From an uncultured Zetaproteobacteria bacterium (lineage in GTDB: Bacteria; Pseudomonadota; Zetaproteobacteria; Mariprofundales; Mariprofundaceae), in contig CAJXNE010000083.1 of NCBI GenBank assembly GCA_913056285.1, forward strand, positions 1-8,806: a DNA stretch of 8,806 nt, given 5' to 3'. The position numbers and the translations under genes are program-made. Numbering within the stretch: position 1 is the first letter of the stretch; each line of letters begins with the position of its first letter. The notes below the pieces were generated by a model. The model had not been told where the DNA came from and did not search any database. It saw only the letters and a list, made by a program, of their open reading frames with translations. Below, piece after piece: positions 1 to 4,335 of this stretch.

Positions 1-1148
1 ATAGAAAAAGGTTCGTTCTCTCCGATGTTGTCAAACGATTGCAGGTAAATCCTGCTGTGGCGCTGCTCGGGGCGCGTCAGGTTGGCAAGTCCACACTGGC
101 AGAAATGGTGATTGAGCAGTTTCCCGATGCGATGTATCTGGATTTGGAGCGCCCTTCGGATATGAATAAACTGGCAGACCCGGAAGCTTTTTTTCAGCAG
201 TTTCAGGATAAATTAATTTGCCTGGATGAGATTCAGCGCGCACCTGAGTTATTCGCGGTCTTACGTAGCGTGATTGATCGCAACAAGCGCAACGGGCAGT
301 TGCTATTGTTGGGTTCTGCATCAAGGGCGCTGATCAAACAAAGCTCTGAATCACTGGCCGGACGCATTTCATACCTTGAAATCACACCGTTCAATCGCAT
401 GGAAACAAAAGATATCAATATCAACCAGTTCTGGCTGCGTGGTGGTTATCCCCGCAGCTTGTTGAATACTGATGATGAAACCTCCTTCCAGTGGCGTGAA
501 GATTATATTCGCACATTTCTTGAGCGTGATATTCCGCAACTGGGTTTTCATATTCCAGCCAACACACTGGCTCGCTTCTGGCGCATGTTGGCGCATAGCC
601 ACGGGCAGACCTTAAATGCATCCAAGTTGGCAGATTCGATGGGCGTTAGTGGTCATACCATCCGAAAGTATATCGATTTACTTGAACAAACCTTTGTGGT
701 TCGGACATTGCAACCTTGGTCTGGGAACACCAAAAAGCGGCTCATCAAGGCGCCCAAAGTGTATATTCGGGATACAGGGCTGCTGCATGCCCTTCTGGAT
801 ATTGAATCAATGGAGCAGTTGTTTGCCCATCCCGTATATGGTGCATCATTTGAAGGCTTTGTGATTGAGAACATCCTCGCGCAACTGCCGCACTGGCAGG
901 CCAGCTTTTATCGCACATCAAGCGGCGCTGAGTTCGATTTGGTGCTGGAAAAAGCAGGCAGGCGTGTGGCAATTGAAATCAAGGCATCGACCAGCCCCAG
1001 ACTAGGCAGAGGAAACTGGAGTGCGCTGGAAACCTTGCAGCCAGATCAAAGCTTTGTGGTTGCTCCGGTAGATATTGCATACCCATTGCAGCAATGTGTG
1101 ATGGCGGTGCCGTTGGATGATGTGATTAAAGCAGTGCCGCAATTGTAA
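1..1148 (+). CDS. DUF4143-type AAA+ ATPase with nuclease-like C-terminus (5' partial)
   Basis: The frame is open from the left edge (in-window codons read RKRFVLSDVVKRL before the TTG at 39), so the true start lies outside the window. Numbering residues from that TTG: Walker A GARQVGKST is at 11-19, Walker B LICLDEIQ at 59-66 (D63/E64), and a sensor-1-like LLLGSAS at 89-95. RGGYPRS and YIRTFLERDIPQLG (about 135-170) are typical of this family. A winged-helix-like stretch with HTIRKYIDLLE follows around 190-220. The C-terminal DUF4143 part ends with GAEFDLVLE and AIEIKAS (D300, E313, K315), which resembles a PD-(D/E)XK nuclease core. Family members are soluble ATPases of unsettled role and are common in accessory regions near toxin-antitoxin genes. 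The family call is firm; the biochemical role is not. It ends 117 bp before a convergent gene. Confidence 0.9.
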   Translation, partial: RKRFVLSDVVKRLQVNPAVALLGARQVGKSTLAEMVIEQFPDAMYLDLERPSDMNKLADPEAFFQQFQDKLICLDEIQRAPELFAVLRSVIDRNKRNGQLLLLGSASRALIKQSSESLAGRISYLEITPFNRMETKDININQFWLRGGYPRSLLNTDDETSFQWREDYIRTFLERDIPQLGFHIPANTLARFWRMLAHSHGQTLNASKLADSMGVSGHTIRKYIDLLEQTFVVRTLQPWSGNTKKRLIKAPKVYIRDTGLLHALLDIESMEQLFAHPVYGASFEGFVIENILAQLPHWQASFYRTSSGAEFDLVLEKAGRRVAIEIKASTSPRLGRGNWSALETLQPDQSFVVAPVDIAYPLQQCVMAVPLDDVIKAVPQL

Positions 1149-1196
1149 TTTCCTCTCTCACCCCGGATGGCTACAATTTTTCCCCTGAGTTCGACA

Positions 1197-1224
1197 TTTC
1201 TAAACTGCCTGTGCGGCAGTGAAC
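1197..1224 (-). repeat. Solitary type I-F-like CRISPR repeat (28 nt, no array)
   Basis: Read on the minus strand, the unit starts GTTCACTGCC, has loop GCACA, continues GGCAGT and ends TTAGAAA. This is the layout of type I-F repeats recognised by Cas6f/Csy4: GTTC flank, 5-6 bp CTGCC/GGCAG stem with a 5-nt loop, and a -TTAGAAA tail. On the plus strand it differs, as I recall the sequences, by one base (A at 1204 instead of G) from the 28-bp Yersinia pestis repeat. That change adds one base pair to the stem (ACTGCC 1204-1209 with GGCAGT 1215-1220). No second copy is found 60 bp to either side and no cas genes are in the window, so this is a lone unit: an array relic, a captured repeat or a stand-alone element. 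The alternative is a chance terminator-like hairpin, but the unpaired flanks also match. Confidence 0.7.
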
Positions 1225-1259
1225 GGAATCCAGCATGACTCAAAGCATGCTATATTCCG
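1224..1259. other. Long interrupted stem-loop next to the CRISPR-like repeat
   Basis: CGGAAT (1224-1229) pairs with ATTCCG (1254-1259) and AGCATG (1232-1237) pairs with CATGCT (1246-1251). A 2x2 internal mismatch (CC against AT) separates the two stems and the loop is ACTCAAAG. It sits between two convergent stop codons (1148 and 1268), so it may act as a two-way terminator, although no T-run follows on either strand. It directly abuts, and shares one base with, the CRISPR-like repeat, on the side that would be the leader side in crRNA orientation. Confidence 0.55.
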
Positions 1260-1265
1260 GGGACA

Positions 1266-1646
1266 TCAGTGAATCCTCTGTCCCGTCCAACGATCACGCC
1301 CCTTCCAGAAAAGACATTCGGGACATTCTTCTCCTTCCGGATAATCAATAATTTCTTCGTGAGGACAGCCAATTATCCGGTTCGGCATGATAACGGATAT
1401 CGCCTTGTATTCTTCCAGGAAGGCAAGAATTTCCCCCAGTATACCTTCATCGTTTCTCACTTCGGCATTAGAGAACCATTTCTGCTGAGGGTCAGGATCA
1501 GCATCTTCATTTGCGATAATACTGGCGACCACCTTTAATGCCGTTTTATCATCCGGGCCATACAGCGCAATAGTTGCAATCGGATAGCCTCGAAACCCCT
1601 TCTTCGCTTTTTTACCAAGCCTTTTTTTACTTTGCTGAAATTTCAT
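1266..1646 (-). CDS. Conserved protein of unknown function, 126 aa, putative zinc-binding C-terminus
   Basis: The start is the ATG at 1644-1646, chosen because GGGAGG lies 5 nt upstream on the minus strand. The frame continues further upstream but without a ribosome binding site. The N-terminus is strongly basic (KKRLGKKAKKGFRG, about 7-20), suggesting nucleic-acid contact. A core GYPIATIALYGPDD (20-33) and KVVASI look conserved, in a style I have seen in unnamed bacterial proteins. Near the C-terminus IIGCPHEE and EECPECLFWKGRDRWTG place C94, H96, C108 and C111 as C-x-H...C-x-x-C, a plausible zinc site. No named domain is recognised. It converges on the ATPase gene. A perfect 10-bp inverted repeat lies about 63 bp upstream of its start codon and may be its control region. 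Existence as a gene is well supported; function is not known. Confidence 0.8.
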   Translation of the reverse strand: MKFQQSKKRLGKKAKKGFRGYPIATIALYGPDDKTALKVVASIIANEDADPDPQQKWFSNAEVRNDEGILGEILAFLEEYKAISVIMPNRIIGCPHEEIIDYPEGEECPECLFWKGRDRWTGQRIH

Positions 1647-1708
1647 TATCCCTCCCTTTCCACCATCATAAATCCGCGAGTCTATGCGCGAGACAAGACA
1701 TGACTGCA

Positions 1709-1740
1709 ATAATTTGATGCAACCTCCAATATCAAATTAT
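1709..1740. promoter_or_regulatory. Perfect 10-bp inverted repeat upstream of the 126-aa gene
   Basis: ATAATTTGAT (1709-1718) and ATCAAATTAT (1731-1740) are exact reverse complements around a 12-nt centre. The distance to the minus-strand start codon at 1646 suits an operator or a 5'-leader hairpin. AT-rich arms without a following T-run argue against a terminator. No clear -35/-10 pair could be assigned. Confidence 0.4.
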
Positions 1741-1797
1741 GAAAGCCTGATCCTCTTACTGCCGGCAACTATCGCCTTTAAAATAACTCAATAAGTC

Positions 1798-1900
1798 ATG
1801 CCTGGCACCGTTATTAACATTGCGATGCCGTATGGGAGCGGGACGGACCATCCCATTATGCCTGGCACCGTTAAATGCCAACCACTACTTCAGGCACCGT
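1798..1900. repeat. Left cluster of ATGCCTGGCACCGTTA direct repeats
   Basis: Identical 16-bp copies lie at 1798-1813 and 1858-1873, and a decayed copy (GGCACCGT) lies at 1893-1900. The same unit recurs as an overlapping pair at 3055-3085, in the same orientation. The core CCTGGCACC is nearly self-complementary (its reverse complement is GGTGCCAGG). Short GGTGCC-A-GGCA elements of this kind are dispersed in many proteobacterial genomes; a link to REP/RAYT-like elements is my inference. Confidence 0.7.
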
Positions 1901-1917
1901 GAAAAATAAGGCAAACC

Positions 1918-1946
1918 TTGACTTAAACCCTCAATCGATTTATCTT
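1918..1946 (+). promoter_or_regulatory. Putative sigma-70 promoter of vapBC module 1
   Basis: A -35 TTGACT (1918-1923, 5 of 6 to consensus), a 17-bp spacer and a -10 TATCTT (1941-1946, 4 of 6) place transcription start near 1953, about 34 nt before the antitoxin ATG. The spacer carries the 8-bp palindrome AATCGATT (1933-1940). Confidence 0.55.
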
Positions 1947-1960
1947 ACATTATTCTTACA
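1943..1960 (+). promoter_or_regulatory. Candidate VapB operator, two TCTTACA half-sites
   Basis: TCTTACA occurs at 1943-1949 and again at 1954-1960, an 11-bp period that puts both copies on the same DNA face. The first overlaps the -10 box. VapB/AbrB antitoxins usually repress their own promoter, so this is a reasonable autoregulatory site. The related half-site CCTTACAT stands upstream of the second module. Confidence 0.35.
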
Positions 1961-1986
1961 ACGCAAGAGTGGCCGGAGGTTGGCGT

Positions 1987-2238
1987 ATGAACAGCGCAAG
2001 ATTATCGAGTAAAGGGCAGCTCATTATTCCCAAACCTATTCGTCAAATGCATGGCTGGGATACCGGTCAGGAACTTGAGGTAATTGATACAGAGCAAGGG
2101 GTATTCCTTAAAACAAAAAGCCCATTTCCAGAAACCACATTAGATGAGGTGGCTGGCTCTCTGACTTATCGGGGCAAAGCCAGGAGCTTGGTAGAAATGG
2201 ATCAAGCCATTGCAATGGGTGTGAAGGATCATTCATGA
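1987..2238 (+). CDS. vapB: AbrB/SpoVT-family antitoxin, VapB type (module 1)
   Basis: This 83-aa protein binds and neutralises the downstream PIN toxin and likely represses the operon. Residues 1-45 form a swapped-hairpin AbrB DNA-binding domain with the hallmark SSKGQLIIPKPIR. The C-terminal part (about 50-83, with DEVAGSL and LVEMDQAIAMG) is the expected toxin-binding tail. The ATG at 1987 is preferred over an in-frame GTG at 1969 because GGAGG (1975-1979) sits 7 nt before it. Its stop overlaps the toxin start by 4 nt (ATGA), implying translational coupling. It sits in a toxin-antitoxin island beside a second VapBC pair and a dead YoeB-type toxin. The family assignment is firm; the name vapB rests on the PIN partner. 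Confidence 0.9.
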   Translation: MNSARLSSKGQLIIPKPIRQMHGWDTGQELEVIDTEQGVFLKTKSPFPETTLDEVAGSLTYRGKARSLVEMDQAIAMGVKDHS

Positions 2239-2627
2239 TCTCGGTGGATACCAATATTCTGGTGCGTATCCTGACCAGAGATGACGAACTTCAATGTCGC
2301 AAAGCGATGGCTCTGTTCGAGAGTAACAATATATTTATTAGCGATACGGTGATTCTGGAAACCGAATGGGTACTCCGATACGCCTATGATTTTTCCCGAA
2401 CCGATATTAATCGTGCATTATTGCATTTGTGTGGTTTACCTCAGGTGAATCTTGCACACCCGCAACACATAGCCAAAGCACTCACCTGGCATCAAGATGG
2501 ACTCGACTTTGCCGATGCGTTGCATCTTGCCGGTTCCAACGATCAAGATTCTTTTGCCACCTTTGACCAGCTATTGATCAAGACATCCGCCCAACTTGCT
2601 GCCACACCAAAAGTTTTTGCACCATAG
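2235..2627 (+). CDS. vapC: PIN-domain ribonuclease toxin, VapC type (module 1)
   Basis: This 130-aa PIN-domain protein is about the usual VapC length. Metal-binding acidic residues expected for the fold are present: D5 in VDTNILVR, E42 in LETEWVLRYA, D91/D94 in DFADALH, and D111 in ATFD. VapC toxins are Mg2+-dependent endoribonucleases, many of which cut tRNA or rRNA; the target of this one cannot be read from sequence. It starts inside the stop codon of its antitoxin gene. A small hairpin (AAAGA/TCTTT) lies 6 nt after the stop. It appears intact and functional. Confidence 0.9.
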   Translation: MISVDTNILVRILTRDDELQCRKAMALFESNNIFISDTVILETEWVLRYAYDFSRTDINRALLHLCGLPQVNLAHPQHIAKALTWHQDGLDFADALHLAGSNDQDSFATFDQLLIKTSAQLAATPKVFAP

Positions 2628-2633
2628 TGACTT

Positions 2634-2647
2634 AAAGAGGCATCTTT
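2634..2647. terminator. Weak hairpin after vapC 1
   Basis: AAAGA-GGCA-TCTTT forms a 5-bp stem between the convergent vapC and toxin-remnant stops. It is AT-rich and lacks a real T-tract, so terminator function is doubtful. A similar AAAGA/TCTTT hairpin follows the second vapC. Confidence 0.25.
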
Positions 2648-2654
2648 CAGCACT

Positions 2655-2885
2655 TCAGTGATCATCATAGTGGCCTTCAATGGATGCAATCAGAAGCCGA
2701 TTGCCTTTAACCTGATATACCAAACGGTCTTTTTGGTTGATTCGGATCGACCAGAACCCTTTTAATGAACCCACCAGAGCCTTGGGGCGGTGCAACCCTC
2801 CAAATGGTTCGTGTACTAACTTGGCAATACCGGCAAGCACATCATCCAACAGTCTGGGATTGCTACGATTTAATCTCTGAAACAT
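2655..2885 (-). pseudogene. 5'-truncated YoeB/Txe-type toxin remnant
   Basis: The recognisable part begins at the ATG at 2883-2885 and reads FQRLNRSNPRLLDDV..., then HEPFGGLHRPKAL, SLKGFWSIRIN, DRLVYQVK and HYDDH. This matches the Txe/YoeB pattern (PFEGIGKPEPLK, L-G-WSRRI, HRLVY, HY). About the first 15 residues of the family, which normally precede the YWQ-like position, are absent. No ribosome binding site precedes the ATG, and no YefM/Phd-like antitoxin frame lies upstream on the minus strand. The open frame can be followed to 3080, but those upstream residues do not look like the family and partly translate the TGCCTGGCACCGTTA repeat. In YoeB the C-terminal histidine and tyrosine help form the active site; both persist (HY). 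Most likely a relic; a shortened active protein is less likely. Confidence 0.75.
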
Positions 2886-3054
2886 CGCTTGATGATATAT
2901 GCACGATCGGCGAACTGATGAAATGATCTGTCCAATGTGGAATAACCAGCGCGCCAAGAGACGACTTGCGTCCCAGATGACAGGAATTAAAAACAGAATC
3001 GATGCCTCGTAATGATTCGCTGATTTGATGGGCACATAGAAACACCCATTTGTC

Positions 3055-3085
3055 ATGCCTGGCACCGTTATGCCTGGCACCGTTA
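3055..3085. repeat. Right cluster: tandem TGCCTGGCACCGTTA pair
   Basis: Two exact 15-bp units stand head to tail at 3056-3070 and 3071-3085 (16-bp versions 3055-3070 and 3070-3085 share one A). They have the same sequence and orientation as the copies at 1798 and 1858, so direct repeats lie on both sides of the interval holding vapBC 1 and the toxin remnant. Confidence 0.8.
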
Positions 3086-3100
3086 TGGATAGTTGTTTTG

Positions 3101-3136
3101 GTTCACTTCAGACATGTTCTGAAATGATTTGTGAAC
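3101..3136. promoter_or_regulatory. Nested inverted repeats upstream of vapBC module 2
   Basis: Inner arms TTCAGA (3107-3112) and TCTGAA (3118-3123) surround CATGT. Outer arms GTTCAC (3101-3106) and GTGAAC (3131-3136) are also exact reverse complements, but are placed asymmetrically (0 and 7 nt from the inner arms). The location, 65-100 bp before the antitoxin start, suits an operator. Confidence 0.4.
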
Positions 3137-3156
3137 AAATCTTGATTATTGATCCC

Positions 3157-3193
3157 CCTTACATGAGGGTAAGGCATAAACATATTGGTAAGG
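3157..3193 (+). promoter_or_regulatory. Candidate operator with three CCTTAC/GTAAGG half-sites, one on the SD
   Basis: CCTTAC (3157-3162) and GTAAGG (3169-3174) form a perfect dyad around ATGAGG. GTAAGG recurs at 3188-3193, overlapping the ribosome binding site AAGGAG (3190-3195). GGTAAGG itself is a 7-bp direct repeat 19 bp apart. Binding here could block transcription and possibly translation start. No convincing -35/-10 pair was found for this operon. Confidence 0.4.
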
Positions 3194-3200
3194 AGTTGTC

Positions 3201-3452
3201 ATGCCATTAGCCACATTAACCAGTAAGGGTCAAATCACGATCCCAAGCAGCGTAAGGAAGAAACTACATCTTCACGTAGGCGACAAAGTGGATTTCTCCA
3301 TGATAGGTGAGCATGAAGTATTGCTGCGGCCCGTCATCAAAGATGTAGATACGGTGTTCGGTTGCCTGCAGCAGGCAAGCCATGGAATAAAAGCAACGGT
3401 GGCAGAAATGGATGCTGCCATTGAGGATAACATGCGGGAGGAGTTTAAGTGA
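3201..3452 (+). CDS. vapB: AbrB/SpoVT-family antitoxin, VapB type (module 2)
   Basis: This 83-aa protein has an N-terminal AbrB domain (TLTSKGQITIPSSVRKKLHLHVGDKVDF, about 5-33), closer to the family consensus than the first module's. The C-terminal tail (about 50-83: VFGCLQQ, VAEMDAAIEDNMREEF) is a typical VapC-binding extension. The start at 3201 is supported by AAGGAG ending 5 nt upstream. It overlaps the toxin start by 4 nt (GTGA). It shares only general family features with the first VapB, so the two modules look like separate acquisitions rather than a recent duplication. Autorepression is expected from the family and from the dyads upstream. Confidence 0.92.
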   Translation: MPLATLTSKGQITIPSSVRKKLHLHVGDKVDFSMIGEHEVLLRPVIKDVDTVFGCLQQASHGIKATVAEMDAAIEDNMREEFK

Positions 3453-3862
3453 GAGCGCTTGATACCAATGTGCTGGTTCGATTCCTTGTCGTAGATGATC
3501 AGAGACAGGCTGATTTGGTGCGAGCGCTGTTCAAACAAACGGAATCAAGGCAGCAAAAACTGCATGTGCCATTGCTGGTGGTTCTTGAACTGATTTGGGT
3601 GCTTGCATCCGTTTATAGTATTCCGAGAGATAAAATACTCGATGCACTCCAGAATATGTTACTGATGCCCGTATTGTCGTTTGATGGTCAAACAGCGCTG
3701 CAGGATTTTATTCACACCGCTAAAAATGGCACAGAAGATTTATCTGATCTGCTTATTGCGCATGCTGCTGTAGAATCCGGTTGTGATACGGTGCTGACGT
3801 TTGATAAAAAAGCATCGGGATTCAAACACTTTCAACTACTGACTGACAAGTCTCCTCTCTGA
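3449..3862 (+). CDS. vapC: PIN-domain ribonuclease toxin, VapC type (module 2)
   Basis: This 137-aa PIN toxin uses a GTG start that overlaps the antitoxin stop; there is no alternative start with the catalytic LDTN motif downstream. Acidic positions of the fold are intact: D5 (ALDTNVLVR), E47 (VLELIWVL), D97/D100 (EDLSDLLIA), D119 (LTFDKKA). The mid-region (DKILDALQNML...VLSFDG) is the usual helical segment of VapC. It is expected to be a Mg2+-dependent endoribonuclease held inactive by the upstream VapB. It converges on arfB with a 35-nt gap that holds a small hairpin. Confidence 0.92.
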   Translation: MRALDTNVLVRFLVVDDQRQADLVRALFKQTESRQQKLHVPLLVVLELIWVLASVYSIPRDKILDALQNMLLMPVLSFDGQTALQDFIHTAKNGTEDLSDLLIAHAAVESGCDTVLTFDKKASGFKHFQLLTDKSPL

Positions 3863-3867
3863 AAACG

Positions 3868-3883
3868 AAAGACAGTCTTTTTT
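3868..3883 (+). terminator. Small hairpin plus T-run between vapC 2 and arfB
   Basis: AAAGA (3868-3872) and TCTTT (3876-3880) flank a 3-nt loop, and the T-run extends to 3883. It can end the vapBC transcript and, less well, the arfB cluster from the other side. The stem is short and AT-rich, so efficiency is uncertain. Confidence 0.35.
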
Positions 3884-3897
3884 CCCCATCCAGCCTC

Positions 3898-4320
3898 TTA
3901 ATCGCCTGAAGCATCCACCTTTTTTCGGAGTGATTTGATCTGGCTGCGTTTGGATTTGCCTTCCAGACGCCGTTTGACGGAATTGCGCGATTTGCGCGTG
4001 GGTCGTCGTCTTTTGGGAATCACGCCTGCCGCTTTGATCAACTCTTTTAATCGATTCAATGCATCGGCTCTGTTTTGATCCTGACTACGAAATTGTTGTG
4101 CTTTGATGATGATCACGCCATCGCTGCTGATTCGCCGGTCTCTGAGTTGCAGTAAGCGCTCTTTGTAAACAGCAGGTAATGACGAGGCGTTGATATCAAA
4201 ACGCAAATGAACCGCGCTGGAAACCTTATTGACGTTCTGGCCGCCCGCGCCCTGAGCACGGATGGCATGCATGTCGATTTCATCATCGGGGATGGCGACA
4301 GAACCAGTGATTTCCAGCAT
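3898..4320 (-). CDS. arfB: Alternative ribosome-rescue factor ArfB (YaeJ-type peptidyl-tRNA hydrolase)
   Basis: ArfB rescues ribosomes stalled on truncated mRNA by hydrolysing peptidyl-tRNA in the A site. The 140-aa length equals that of E. coli YaeJ. The GGQ catalytic loop lies at G26-G27-Q28 within RAQGAGGQNVNKVSSAVHLRF, followed by the family stretch SSDGVIIIKAQQFRSQDQNR. The C-terminal tail (about 105-138) is lysine/arginine rich (RRRPTRKSRNSVKRRLEGKSKRS) and in the family inserts into the empty mRNA channel. It is the last gene of the yaeQ-hslR-exonuclease-arfB cluster, 15 nt after the exonuclease stop. No clear Shine-Dalgarno precedes the ATG, so coupling to the gene before it is likely. 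Assignment is secure. Confidence 0.97.
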   Translation of the reverse strand: MLEITGSVAIPDDEIDMHAIRAQGAGGQNVNKVSSAVHLRFDINASSLPAVYKERLLQLRDRRISSDGVIIIKAQQFRSQDQNRADALNRLKELIKAAGVIPKRRRPTRKSRNSVKRRLEGKSKRSQIKSLRKKVDASGD

Positions 4321-4335
4321 TAGTGTGAACAGGCC

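Larger units (their letters stand above)
1647..1986. other. Gene-free 340-bp interval between divergent genes
   Basis: This interval contains the upstream region of the minus-strand 126-aa gene (with a 10-bp inverted repeat at 1709-1740), the left cluster of a short direct repeat (1798-1900), and the promoter of the first vapBC operon (1918-1946). A 6-bp dyad, ATGGGA (1832-1837) with TCCCAT (1851-1856), lies between two repeat copies. No convincing reading frame or RNA gene was seen in it. Confidence 0.7.

Noticed and set aside
1141..1182. AATTGTA/TACAATT inverted repeat followed by T5 as a terminator of the ATPase gene
   Set aside because: The stem is AT-only apart from one G-C pair, the loop is 24 nt, and one arm overlaps the stop codon.
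1137..1284. Further CRISPR repeats at a 60-bp period around the lone unit
   Set aside because: The positions 1137-1164 and 1257-1284 show no match beyond a stray CAGTGAA near 1265, so no array is called.
1647..1709. Longer N-terminus for the 126-aa protein starting at a TTG at 1709
   Set aside because: No ribosome binding site is there, whereas GGGAGG fits the ATG at 1646; the extra residues look random.
2863..3045. A 60-aa minus-strand frame overlapping the toxin remnant
   Set aside because: No recognisable domain, and it overlaps the better supported remnant; kept only as unexplained sequence.
2886..3080. Longer 141-aa version of the YoeB-type protein
   Set aside because: The added residues do not resemble the family, and the first ones are translated from the direct repeat.
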